Source of the DNA: Muribaculaceae bacterium
GTDB taxonomy: Bacteria > Bacteroidota > Bacteroidia > Bacteroidales > Muribaculaceae
DNA length: 64,000 bases
Assembly (NCBI GenBank): GCA_022510425.1
Contig: JAFLTO010000006.1
Location: 102,444 to 166,443, forward strand
Direction of reading: 5' to 3'
In this document: in pieces, positions 36,107 through 43,957 of the stretch
Position numbering within the stretch: the stretch's first letter is position 1
Layout: the number at the start of each line of letters is the position of its first letter
Made by a program: the position numbers and the translations under genes
Notes under the pieces: generated by a model
What the model was told of the DNA's origin: nothing
Seen by the model: only the letters and a program-made list of their open reading frames with translations
Database searches by the model: none

Positions 36107-37354
36107 TCAATTTACAGAGATATCAAAACCTGCCAGACGTACAGCCTCTGTGATTTTATCATCTTCTATATCGCCTGAAACTTTAGCCAGTCCACTGGAT
36201 AGATCAACTTCAACGGAATCAATACCTTGTAAGGAAGTGATAGCTTTCTCTACTGAAGCTTTGCAGTGGGAACAATTCATCCCTTCTATTTTATAAGTTC
36301 TTGTCATATCGTTTTGTGATATATTTTTGGTTTTAAATTTTGAAATAAATTTCTTGACAAAGGAAAATAAAAGCAACAATCCTAATGTAATTGAACAGAC
36401 TGTCTCAAACCATCCCATGTGCATGTGAGCGTTATGTCCATCTGTAGCAGGTCTAATAGTAAACCAGGATGAAGGCAAAAGAAAGTCAATAATCAATCCA
36501 AAAGCAATCGCAGTTATAATTACTGACAAGACATATATAAAGGTTGCTTTTCTTCCTTGGGTTTTGTCAAGAATAAGAATGGATGCAAAATTAGCAGCCG
36601 GACCTGCCATTAACATTACAAAAGCTACTCCCGGAGACAAGCCTTTCAACATTAATGACATTGCAATGGGAATGGAACCGGTGGCACAGATATACATGGG
36701 AATCGCTATCAATACCACCGCTATCATTGCCACCAAAGGATATTGATGTAATCCTCCAAAAAAAGAATCGGGAACAAATATGGTGATAAGTGTAGCTATT
36801 ACCAGTCCTATCATGAGCCACTTGCCCATCGAGTCTACCATGTCGAAGAATCCATACTTGACAGATTCTTTAATTTTCTTAAAAAATGATAACCTTTTTC
36901 CCTTTTCGAATGATGAAACAGATTCTTTTTTGTTCTCTTTCTTATCCGGAGCCAACTTTCCAACTGCCACACCCCCAAATAAAGCTCCGCTTAAAGCTGC
37001 AATTGGTCTGATCAATGCAAAAGGCAATCCAAGCAATGAATAAGTAGCCGCTATTGAGTCAACACCTGTTTGTGGAGTAGCTATCAGGAAGGATGTCGTA
37101 GCTGCTTTTGAAGCACCTTGGCGACGCAAAGATACAGCTGTGGGCAATACACCGCATGAACAAAGAGGCAATGGAATTCCTATTGCGGCAGCTTTAACTA
37201 CTGACTTCCACCCATTTCCCGAAAGATGTCGTGTCAAAGTCTCCTCATTTATAAAAACATGCAAAATCCCTGCAATGAAAAAACCTAATAATACATAAGG
37301 TGACATCTCATTAAGGATATGAAGAAAAGAATGTAAAATATGTTGGTATGTCAT
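36107..37354 (-). CDS. SO_0444-type Cu/Zn efflux permease with C-terminal HMA domain
   Basis: 415 residues. The permease part (1-330) has about eight membrane helices and the motif CSCGVLPTAVSLRRQGASK near residue 61, where Cys pairs are conserved in the SO_0444 family. After helix 8 comes an HMA domain (about 349-415) with the metal-binding loop GMNCSHCKASVE. This fused tail binds soft metals and probably hands them to the permease. It is 38 bp from the ArsR-family gene, and both are on minus, so they likely form one metal-responsive unit. The exact metal is not certain. Confidence 0.85.
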   Translation of the reverse strand: MTYQHILHSFLHILNEMSPYVLLGFFIAGILHVFINEETLTRHLSGNGWKSVVKAAAIGIPLPLCSCGVLPTAVSLRRQGASKAATTSFLIATPQTGVDSIAATYSLLGLPFALIRPIAALSGALFGGVAVGKLAPDKKENKKESVSSFEKGKRLSFFKKIKESVKYGFFDMVDSMGKWLMIGLVIATLITIFVPDSFFGGLHQYPLVAMIAVVLIAIPMYICATGSIPIAMSLMLKGLSPGVAFVMLMAGPAANFASILILDKTQGRKATFIYVLSVIITAIAFGLIIDFLLPSSWFTIRPATDGHNAHMHMGWFETVCSITLGLLLLFSFVKKFISKFKTKNISQNDMTRTYKIEGMNCSHCKASVEKAITSLQGIDSVEVDLSSGLAKVSGDIEDDKITEAVRLAGFDISVN

Positions 37355-37392
37355 TTATGTTTAATTTTTAAAATTATTAAAAGGTTATATTT

Positions 37393-37794
37393 TCATCCAC
37401 AATATTTGCAACCTTTATCTTGTGAACCTTTTTTAAATGGAATTTCAATGATTTTTTGGAAAAGATCAAATGCTTCATTCAATTTATGATGGTTGAGAGT
37501 ATAATCCCCTTTTCTTGATTTTAACTCTATAAGACCCGCTGTTTTTAATTCCTTTATATGTTGGGAAACTGTGGACTGTGATATGTCGAACATATCCACA
37601 AAAGCACCACATTTACATCCGCATTTACAATTTTTTCCTTCACAATTTTCACCACAATTACAAGGATGATTGCCATGAGGACATCTGCAATTATCCATCA
37701 AGGTTTTTATGATTGATAATCTAACGGGATGTGAAAGTGCCTTTAAATATTTAGCCAGCACTATATCATTTTCTGCAAATTCTAATTTATTCAT
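37393..37794 (-). CDS. ArsR-family regulator with a Cys-rich insert
   Basis: 133 residues from the ATG at 37794 (MNKLEFAEND). I reject the in-frame start at 37839 because it lies upstream of the -7 element. The winged helix is normal: ALSHPVRLSIIKTL, then SQSTVSQHIKELKTAGLI. Between them, in place of the usual short ELCVCDL, is a segment of about 35 residues holding nine Cys (CRCP, PCNCGENC, NCKCGCKCG), with two more Cys near the end (KGCKYCG). This looks like a multinuclear metal sensor. It probably represses itself and the permease 38 bp downstream. Confidence 0.88.
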   Translation of the reverse strand: MNKLEFAENDIVLAKYLKALSHPVRLSIIKTLMDNCRCPHGNHPCNCGENCEGKNCKCGCKCGAFVDMFDISQSTVSQHIKELKTAGLIELKSRKGDYTLNHHKLNEAFDLFQKIIEIPFKKGSQDKGCKYCG

Positions 37795-37800
37795 TGTATA

Positions 37801-37840
37801 TTTTATCGCAAATTTACGATAAAAATTTTTAATTTGCAAA
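37801..37840 (-). promoter_or_regulatory. arsR-permease promoter with overlapping operator palindrome
   Basis: On minus: TTTG (37840-37837), a 20-nt spacer and TAAATTTG (37816-37809). A perfect 8-bp inverted repeat, TTTTATCG at 37801-37808 and CGATAAAA at 37817-37824, flanks the -7 element exactly, so a bound regulator would block the polymerase. ArsR-family operators are typically such palindromes at the promoter. Confidence 0.8.
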
Positions 37841-38054
37841 TTTCGGATAATTTATCAGCCCTATTCATTATAAGTTCATAGTCTGGTAATTGTCATTTTT
37901 AATAAGTCTTTTTCAGAATATCCTTCAGGACTTCTTTCTAAAGAAAAATTAGATTAAAGTTTTGGAAAAGTCATTATTCAGGATAAAAAACAAACCAAAA
38001 CCGATAATCAGTTGTTTTAGTTTAAACTTGAAACTCAATTAGATACTTATAACT

Positions 38055-38849
38055 ATGGACATAATACAGGCAATGAAAGAAAGAAGATCAGTCAGGAGTT
38101 ATAACGGAGAGTCCCTTTCTCCTGAAATGATATCTGGTCTTCATAAGGCAATCGAGGAATCATATACTCTATTTGGAGGAAATGTAACTATAAGGTTAAA
38201 AAACTTTGATCTCAAAGGTGACTTCAAACCCAGTACATACGGAGTAATCAAAGGCGCATCTGATTATTTCCTTATGGCTATTGGTGAAGGAGAAGATTCT
38301 TCATTGACAGCAGGATTCCGTTTTGAGCAAGTGGTTCTGAAAGCGTGGGAAATGGGATTGGGCACCTGTTGGATTGCCGGGACTTATAAAGGCTCCCAGT
38401 TTGACCAGGGAGAAAAATGGCCTGTGGGGGAATCTTTGAAGATTATTTGTCCTGTAGGAGTGCCTGAAAAACAAAGAATGTTTGAAAAGGTAATGAGATT
38501 AACAGTTGGCAGTGATAAGCGTAAACCTTTCTCGGAATTGTTCTTTGATGATGATTTCAAGAAATCACTGACTCCGAAAAGTAAATTCGGGGAAGCATTG
38601 GAAATGCTTAGAATAGCTCCATCCTCAACTAACTCACAGCCTTGGAGAGTTCTTGTTAAAGGTGATAAGGTAAGGTTTTATTATAAACCGAAATATCCCA
38701 TCACAGTCATTGATATGGGCATCGGAATTTGTCATTTCTATGAAACAGAAAAATTTAATGGATTTGAAGGCAGCTTTGAAAAAGAAAATGATTTCCCAAC
38801 TCCACCGGAAGATTGGAGATATCTGATTTCTTATACCCGAGTGTCATAA
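38055..38849 (+). CDS. Nitroreductase family protein
   Basis: 264 residues. The N-terminal FMN-binding motif RRSVRSYN (residues 11-18) is followed by a central GLGTCWIAG and a second FMN/dimer block LRIAPSSTNSQPWRV. These are the marks of nitroreductase/NADH oxidoreductases, which reduce nitro compounds or quinones. The length is somewhat above the minimal 200 residues. It is convergent with a MarR-type regulator, with a 6-bp overlap of the 3' ends. Confidence 0.85.
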   Translation: MDIIQAMKERRSVRSYNGESLSPEMISGLHKAIEESYTLFGGNVTIRLKNFDLKGDFKPSTYGVIKGASDYFLMAIGEGEDSSLTAGFRFEQVVLKAWEMGLGTCWIAGTYKGSQFDQGEKWPVGESLKIICPVGVPEKQRMFEKVMRLTVGSDKRKPFSELFFDDDFKKSLTPKSKFGEALEMLRIAPSSTNSQPWRVLVKGDKVRFYYKPKYPITVIDMGIGICHFYETEKFNGFEGSFEKENDFPTPPEDWRYLISYTRVS

Positions 38850-39287
38850 AGAATTCTTATAGATAAGGGTAAGAGATTTCATTATATCGTTTCTCTTTTT
38901 TGGTGAGAAACCTGTGAAGGCTATGTCAGTGACTTTATTGGCTATTTTGTTCAATAAAGGTAAGATTTCTTTCCCCTTCTCTGTTAATCTAACATTGTTG
39001 GTGCATCCATTAATTGCGCTTCTCTGTATATAACCCTCTTTCTCAAGAGATTTCAGAGTTTTGCCTATCCCTGATTTTTCTTTTCCCAGGATTTTTGCCA
39101 AGTGCGATTGATTTATATTATCAACTTCACTTAATACTTTCATTACGGAGAAGTCAGAATGTTGGAATTTAAGATTTTCTTCTCTTAATTCCTTATTTAG
39201 TCTTTTTATCATTACACATAAAGCCCTGTCTATATAATATCCCAGGGTCTTTATATCTAATTCTTCCGTTTCTAAATCACTTTTCAT
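38844..39287 (-). CDS. MarR-family transcriptional regulator
   Basis: 147 residues with a winged helix: DNINQSHLAKILGKEKSGIG (recognition helix) and the wing SLEKEGYIQRSAINGCTNNVRLTEKG. MarR proteins bind palindromic DNA as dimers and leave it when a phenolic or oxidative ligand or Cys change is present. An inverted repeat lies 15 bp upstream, between its start and a divergent promoter, which suggests autoregulation. It overlaps the nitroreductase stop by 6 bp, which it may also control by induction. Confidence 0.88.
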   Translation of the reverse strand: MKSDLETEELDIKTLGYYIDRALCVMIKRLNKELREENLKFQHSDFSVMKVLSEVDNINQSHLAKILGKEKSGIGKTLKSLEKEGYIQRSAINGCTNNVRLTEKGKEILPLLNKIANKVTDIAFTGFSPKKRNDIMKSLTLIYKNSL

Positions 39288-39301
39288 ATTACAAAATTAA
39301 T

Positions 39302-39329
39302 AAAAAGTGTGGAAATATTTACACTTTTT
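39302..39329. promoter_or_regulatory. Putative MarR operator
   Basis: A perfect 9-bp inverted repeat, AAAAAGTGT (39302-39310) and ACACTTTTT (39321-39329), spaced by 10 nt. It lies between a minus-strand -7 element for marR (TAATTTTG, 39299-39292) and a plus-strand promoter at 39344-39372. Confidence 0.65.
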
Positions 39330-39343
39330 TATTAATATTTATC

Positions 39344-39372
39344 TTTGTTTACATAGAGATTTATTAATTTTG
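39344..39372 (+). promoter_or_regulatory. Promoter of an orphan plus-strand transcript
   Basis: TTTG at 39344-39347 and TAATTTTG at 39365-39372, with a 17-nt spacer, divergent from marR. The predicted start near 39379 leads into an 11-codon reading frame and a terminator-like hairpin. Confidence 0.55.
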
Positions 39373-39378
39373 CAAAGT

Positions 39379-39508
39379 AACAGACCATGAAAACTTTATT
39401 ACTTGTGATAAGTAATAATTGAAATTTAAAAGAAGGGAACTCGTCTTGACAATTGGGGTCAAAATGCTAAATGGATGAAGTGCATGTGCCGCGAGTTCCT
39501 TCTTTTTT
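39379..39508 (+). ncRNA. Candidate short transcript: 11-codon ORF plus terminator hairpin
   Basis: From the predicted start, a frame ATG at 39387 reads MKTLLLVISNN then stops. It overlaps a small hairpin (TTACTT, 39399-39404, with AAGTAA, 39410-39415). A longer hairpin follows: AGAAGGGAACTCG (39431-39443) pairs with CGAGTTCCTTCT (39492-39503) with one bulge, contains an inner TTGAC/GTCAA hairpin (39446-39462), and ends in a T run (39503-39508). It could be a small RNA, a leader, or the truncated remains of a MarR-controlled gene such as a flavodoxin-type oxidoreductase, whose N-termini begin in a similar way. No gene follows on plus. Confidence 0.4.
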
Positions 39509-39548
39509 CTTCCGTCAGGCAATTAACTACAGTTTCTTCATTTAAATA

Positions 39549-39690
39549 TTATTTGGATTGTTTTAATAGCCATTCGGTAACAGGTTTCAATTTGTATGCA
39601 AAATTGAAAGAAGCCAATTGTTTTTTTAATTTACCGCTCGCTTTTTGCGTAAAATGAGTCAATATACTTTCGATACTCCAAATATAATGC
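39549..39690 (-). pseudogene. Possible coding remnant, family unknown
   Basis: The minus strand is open from about 39690 to a TAA at 39549-39551 and reads like protein with no start codon: HFTQKASGKLKKQLASFN and then FAYKLKPVTEWLLKQSK. The Lys-rich helical tail suggests the 3' end of a lost gene. A plus-strand frame in the same place (39475-39657) looks like chance. No homologue is recognised. Confidence 0.25.
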
Positions 39691-39905
39691 AAATATACTT
39701 GAAGTCAACTGGTTAAGTAATACCAATTATTAGGTAAAAATTACAAGAGTAAAAAATTTTTCTCTCTTTTCTTTATTAAAAAGAACTTTTAAAAATTATT
39801 AATTGTATTAAATAAACTTATATTATTGAAGAATTTCAAGCCATTCAAAAAGGTCATTAAGATTATAATCACCACTGTGTGGCCTGTTCCAAGGCAAAAA
39901 GAAAT
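39691..39905. other. A/T-rich spacer, nothing recognised
   Basis: About 215 bp with no open frame, repeat or promoter that I can support. It separates two decayed pieces of coding sequence. Confidence 0.5.
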
Positions 39906-40031
39906 TCAGAAGGATAATTGGAATGCCAACTGAACACGGTTGTCAGCACATTTTAAACCGTCATAGTTCACCCTTCTTCCCCAGATATATTCAAAACCTA
40001 TCTCAAAAAATGATGAAATAACCCCAATTCA
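39906..40031 (-). pseudogene. C-terminal remnant of an outer-membrane porin
   Basis: The minus-strand frame ending with TGA at 39906-39908 reads FEIGFEYIWGRRVNYDGL and then ADNRVQLAFQLSF before the stop. The alternation, the WGRR-x-x-x-D-G turn, NR near the end and the terminal Phe are the marks of the last strands of DcaP-like porins. It is closed upstream by TGA at 40031-40029, and a neighbouring frame (NWGYF) suggests a frameshift. There is no start, so it is a 3' fragment of a lost porin gene. An intact porin is 2.5 kb away on plus. Confidence 0.55.
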
Positions 40032-40094
40032 TCACGAAGGGAATATTTGAAACAGTTACTATATTGATATTAAAGTCAGATTGTAAAAACATAA

Positions 40095-40121
40095 CAGTGC
40101 GTCTCTTTGTGAAACGCACTG
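40095..40121 (-). terminator. Terminator downstream of the Cthe_2159-type gene
   Basis: An 8-bp perfect outer stem (CAGTGCGT, 40095-40102, with ACGCACTG, 40114-40121) and two inner pairs. On minus it is followed by a T-rich tract (TTATGTTTTTA). It lies 40 bp after the stop at 40162. Confidence 0.6.
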
Positions 40122-40161
40122 CAAAGTTAGTGATAATTTGGAATATTTTAATCTTTGATCT

Positions 40162-42336
40162 TTATTTGGCGGTTGCTGTCGTGCTCGAAGACCCCGATTT
40201 AATTGTATAACTTGAACCGGAAACCATACCTTCGGCACTTATTAAAAGATTGCCTGAAGTGTTTCCACCGGGACCACCGTTCCCGCCAGGTCCTCCCCCT
40301 GCCCTACTTCCGTTTGAAGAAGAACCGTAATCAGAGGGTATGGTAAAGGTATAAAGGGTTTTATCTCCACTTCCCACACTAACTTCACTCCCTGCTGTCA
40401 ATGTGAAATTAGTTGTAATGTAAGGTTGTGTGGAATTGCTGTTCTTGGGCACGGAGTTCCTGCCTCCGGCTGCCAATACATAACCACCGGTAAAATAAAC
40501 CGAATAACCTTCTTCATCATTAGCATCCAGACCACATTCAGCACCACTTGCACCAAATGCCATGGTCACTCCACCGGAAATATAGAGATTCTTATTAGAG
40601 TCGAGACCGTCGTTACTTGTTGAGATTACATCAAGGATACCTCCCTTTATATACATGTTGTCGGATGAATTTATACCATCGTCTTTTGCTCTAATTGTAA
40701 TTTTGCCATCTTCTACAATAAGTTCAGACTTGCTTTCAATTCCTTCTGCTCCATTACCCGTTGTTTTGACATAAATTTCTCCGCCTGATATAGTGACATT
40801 GCCATCAGCTTTTACTCCCTTCGGTGAGGATTTCATATCGCTGTCGATTCTGTCGGTGTTACCGGTGTAGTTATGGTTAAGAGAACCATTGGAATAAACC
40901 AACATTCCACCGGAAGTAGATATATTGAGATTCCCTCCTGAGAAGTTGAATTCATTATCGCAGTTGATACCTTTGCCACCGATTCCGGTAGCAGTAAGGG
41001 TTAATAATCCGTCTGAGATCTCAATATTGTTGTCAGCACCAAGGCAAGCAGAGGCTTTTGTCTTTGATTTTTCACTGTCCCATATTCCATTCCCGGATAC
41101 ATTTGCGTTGATCGTACCACCTGCTATTATAATATCATTATCAGCCTTTAATGCTTTTGCTGCATCTGCTGTAACACTGATATTTAAACTTCCACCGTTT
41201 ATAGTCAATGTTCCGGTATCTTCGGCTTCTCTATCTGTATCATCTTTATAAGAAACCTGAATTCCGTCATCACCTGTGCCGGAAATGTTTATTGTGCCGC
41301 TTTCCATAAGGAAATACTGGTTACAATTGATACCATCCTTTACAGCTTTGGTAACAGTAATTTCACTTTTCTTGATTTCTATGTATTCCTTGGCACTGAT
41401 GGCATGAGCTGTATTACCAACCACATTCAAAGAACCTGATCCTGAGAATTCAAGATGTCCCTTACAATATAGACTTGCTTTCTGACTGCCGTCAGCACCA
41501 TCTGTAAGGCTGTTAAGGGTACCGTCAGCCAATTTCACTTTTATCCGTTTGCCATTCTGGATATCTATGGCTGCTCCTGTTTTATTTGTCAGGCTGAGTC
41601 CATTTAGCATTATCGTAGATTTATAAGAACCATCCAATACAAATGAACCATTGGAACTTCCACCATTCAGAATATAGGTTATTTCACCTATAGCGTCATT
41701 CACCTCAGAAGATTGGGTCAGTGAAACCTGAGCACCGGAAATAGTGGCTGACACATAATCTGCAATATTTGATGCTGTTACAACGGTCGCTTCTTCTTCA
41801 TTATAATAAACCACGACTGTGTTATCTTCAAGATCATCAGAAGAAGGAATATCCGCTGTCTCACCATCCCAATAAAAATCTACATGATAATCATTGTAAT
41901 ATTCCGACCCAATGAAAGTAGCCATTACAACACTATAGCTGCCGGCCGGATTTGAATTGTCGAATGGCAATGTCAATTCGCCTTCTCCTGACACTGAATA
42001 TCCTTCTATACTTCCGTTTGCCAAACCTTCAACAGTAACATCATTGGATTGGCTTGAGGAAATTGCCAATTTAGCTTCTGAAATATGTTCATCAAGGGCA
42101 TATTTGACTATTACCTGTGATTCATTTTCATCTGTTTTCTTATCAAAACTTACGAGATCAAGTTCCGAAATATAGTTTTCTTCTTTATCACTGTCATCCC
42201 CATTTCCGTTGTCAGGATTTTCCTCTCCCGGTTTATCAATTTCCGGAGTATCGTCAGAACAGGAAGTAAAAGCTAATGAAAACAACAAAAAGGAAAATGC
42301 TGTCAAAAATATAGATAAATTCTTTTTTCGTTTCAT
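40162..42336 (-). CDS. Cthe_2159-type carbohydrate-binding lipoprotein
   Basis: 724 residues. Lipobox FTSC (lipidated Cys at about 26), then an acidic spacer with Pro/Asp/Glu, a beta-sandwich-like region to about 170, and a long parallel beta-helix region (about 210-620) with repeats such as INISGTGDDGIQVSY, AKDDGINSSDNMYIKGGIL and STSNDGLDSNKNLYISGG. The D-D-G-I/L-x-S/N turn matches the Cthe_2159 domain, whose founder binds polygalacturonate with Ca2+. The C-terminal part has a Gly/Pro/Asn-rich loop (GGGPGGNGGPGGN). It is probably a surface lipoprotein that binds glycan or Ca2+. It is divergent from the porin operon. Confidence 0.82.
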   Translation of the reverse strand: MKRKKNLSIFLTAFSFLLFSLAFTSCSDDTPEIDKPGEENPDNGNGDDSDKEENYISELDLVSFDKKTDENESQVIVKYALDEHISEAKLAISSSQSNDVTVEGLANGSIEGYSVSGEGELTLPFDNSNPAGSYSVVMATFIGSEYYNDYHVDFYWDGETADIPSSDDLEDNTVVVYYNEEEATVVTASNIADYVSATISGAQVSLTQSSEVNDAIGEITYILNGGSSNGSFVLDGSYKSTIMLNGLSLTNKTGAAIDIQNGKRIKVKLADGTLNSLTDGADGSQKASLYCKGHLEFSGSGSLNVVGNTAHAISAKEYIEIKKSEITVTKAVKDGINCNQYFLMESGTINISGTGDDGIQVSYKDDTDREAEDTGTLTINGGSLNISVTADAAKALKADNDIIIAGGTINANVSGNGIWDSEKSKTKASACLGADNNIEISDGLLTLTATGIGGKGINCDNEFNFSGGNLNISTSGGMLVYSNGSLNHNYTGNTDRIDSDMKSSPKGVKADGNVTISGGEIYVKTTGNGAEGIESKSELIVEDGKITIRAKDDGINSSDNMYIKGGILDVISTSNDGLDSNKNLYISGGVTMAFGASGAECGLDANDEEGYSVYFTGGYVLAAGGRNSVPKNSNSTQPYITTNFTLTAGSEVSVGSGDKTLYTFTIPSDYGSSSNGSRAGGGPGGNGGPGGNTSGNLLISAEGMVSGSSYTIKSGSSSTTATAK

Positions 42337-42414
42337 TTTGGATTAGTTTTACTAAAAATTGGTTTTCTAAATTCCAAAACGTCATTTCTTAAAATTTATT
42401 TAATAATTTGTTCA

Positions 42415-42469
42415 AAATACCTAAATATCATTAATGAGATGTTTTAAAAATGCCGTTTTTTAGGTATTT
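42415..42469. promoter_or_regulatory. Paired inverted repeat at the porin-imelysin promoter
   Basis: Perfect 11-bp arms, AAATACCTAAA (42415-42425) and TTTAGGTATTT (42459-42469), with a 33-nt spacer and centres 44 nt apart. The right arm touches the -33 region of the plus-strand promoter at 42467-42497. It is a candidate operator, perhaps for iron or heme control, given the genes downstream. Confidence 0.55.
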
Positions 42470-42497
42470 CAAAGGATTTTCAAGGAGGGTAATTTTG
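42467..42497 (+). promoter_or_regulatory. Promoter of the porin-imelysin-diheme operon
   Basis: TTTC at 42467-42470 (one mismatch to TTTG) and TAATTTTG at 42490-42497, with a 19-nt spacer. The expected start near 42504 rules out the TTG at 42500 and fixes the ATG at 42533 as the start. Confidence 0.6.
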
Positions 42498-42532
42498 CAT
42501 TGAATTTTAAACGGCAAAAACCAACATCCTCC

Positions 42533-43939
42533 ATGAAACGTTTTCTGACTATCCTTTCCCTTTTATTTTCTCTTTACTCAGTTACATTAAATGCAAAAGA
42601 TTCGTCATCGGAACAACAAGAGATCTTTGTAGTTAATGAAAACTTTGAAGACTCCACAGTTTGGTCTTCAAAAATTGAAGCCTTACAGAATCAAATAGAA
42701 TCGTTAAATGTTTTAGTATCTACAAAAACTGAGAAACCAAAACGGTTCAGTATCGGTGGATATGGGGAGGCTGTATTCACAAGAAATTTTTACAGTGATA
42801 AATATCTGAAGTATACGGACGCTGAAAGTTATAAAAATGACAGGAGTCATGGGAGATTTGATCTACCACATGTTGTGATTTGGATGGGTTATGACTTCGG
42901 AAAAGGATGGAGCTTAGGCACTGAGATAGAATTTGAACATGGTGGTGTTGAGGCTGCGGTGGAAATTGAAGAGGAGGAAGCCGGAGAGTATGAAACCGAA
43001 GTGGAACGAGGAGGAGAAGTGGCCCTCGAACAATTCTGGCTCAACAAAGAATTTCTTAAAGGTATTCTGAATGTAAAAGCCGGGCATATAATAGTACCTG
43101 TCGGTAGTGTGAATATGTATCATCTCCCTACCCAATTTTTCACTAATTACCGTCCTTTGGGAGAACATACGATAATGCCTTCAACATGGCATGAAACCGG
43201 CATCGCCATCTGGGGAAAGACAAAACACTGGAGATATGAGGTATGCTTTATCCCGGGATTGGATTCTGATCGTTTCGGCAGACAGGGTTGGATTCATGAC
43301 GGTGCAGGAAGTCCATACGAGTTCAAGATTGCGAACAATTATGCCGGAGCTTTCCGAATCGATAACTTCTCTGTTCCCTGCTTACGGCTCTCCCTTAGTG
43401 GTTACGTGGGCAATTCTTTCCGGAATACACTAAGTGCCACCGATAGTGAAAAATATAAGGGCGTAAGAGGTACAGTAACTATCGGAGCTTTCGATTTTTA
43501 CTATTACGAACATAACACAATACTTAGAGGTAATTTTGATTACGGTCATCTTTCTGATTCGGAGGCTATAACCAATTACAATATGACCATGCGGAAAGAT
43601 TCCCCCTCGCCTAAGCAGGCAGTTGCTTCAGATGCAATTGCAGCCGGCATGGAGGCTGGGTATGATTTCTTCGGACTATCTTCAAATCCTAAAATAAAGA
43701 AGCAGCAGCTATGGCTTTTTGCCCGCTATGAATACTATGATTCGATGTTCAAGACTCAGGGATCGGTTCAGGACTACAAATGGACTGCACGTAAGTATGT
43801 AGCTGCGGGGATTAATTACTATCCAATCCGTGACATAGTTATCAAAGCCGATTTCCACATAGGTATTTTGGATAAGAAATATAACAATGAACCGGCCATT
43901 TCGCTTGGGGTTGCTTATTCAGGACTTTTCAAACTGTAA
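42533..43939 (+). CDS. Outer-membrane porin (beta-barrel)
   Basis: 468 residues from ATG at 42533; the frame is open further upstream to a TTG at 42500, but the promoter excludes it. A signal peptide (ending VTLNA) is followed by a coiled-coil segment (KIEALQNQIESLNVLV), then a barrel that starts SIGGYGEAVFTRNF and ends AISLGVAYSGLFKL. This layout (coiled coil plus barrel) is that of trimeric porins such as OprP/DcaP-type. It is the first gene of the operon with imelysin, diheme protein and ResB-CcsA, so it may admit the ion or small molecule that those genes handle. Confidence 0.8.
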   Translation: MKRFLTILSLLFSLYSVTLNAKDSSSEQQEIFVVNENFEDSTVWSSKIEALQNQIESLNVLVSTKTEKPKRFSIGGYGEAVFTRNFYSDKYLKYTDAESYKNDRSHGRFDLPHVVIWMGYDFGKGWSLGTEIEFEHGGVEAAVEIEEEEAGEYETEVERGGEVALEQFWLNKEFLKGILNVKAGHIIVPVGSVNMYHLPTQFFTNYRPLGEHTIMPSTWHETGIAIWGKTKHWRYEVCFIPGLDSDRFGRQGWIHDGAGSPYEFKIANNYAGAFRIDNFSVPCLRLSLSGYVGNSFRNTLSATDSEKYKGVRGTVTIGAFDFYYYEHNTILRGNFDYGHLSDSEAITNYNMTMRKDSPSPKQAVASDAIAAGMEAGYDFFGLSSNPKIKKQQLWLFARYEYYDSMFKTQGSVQDYKWTARKYVAAGINYYPIRDIVIKADFHIGILDKKYNNEPAISLGVAYSGLFKL

Positions 43940-43957
43940 AAATTTAAAAATATTGAT

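Noticed and set aside
37795..37839. Upstream in-frame ATG for the arsR gene
   Set aside because: It lies upstream of the -7 element on the minus strand and would not be in the transcript.
39475..39657. Open frame of 60 codons on plus in the decayed region
   Set aside because: It starts inside a hairpin stem and lacks a promoter in the right place; the minus strand of the same stretch reads more like protein.
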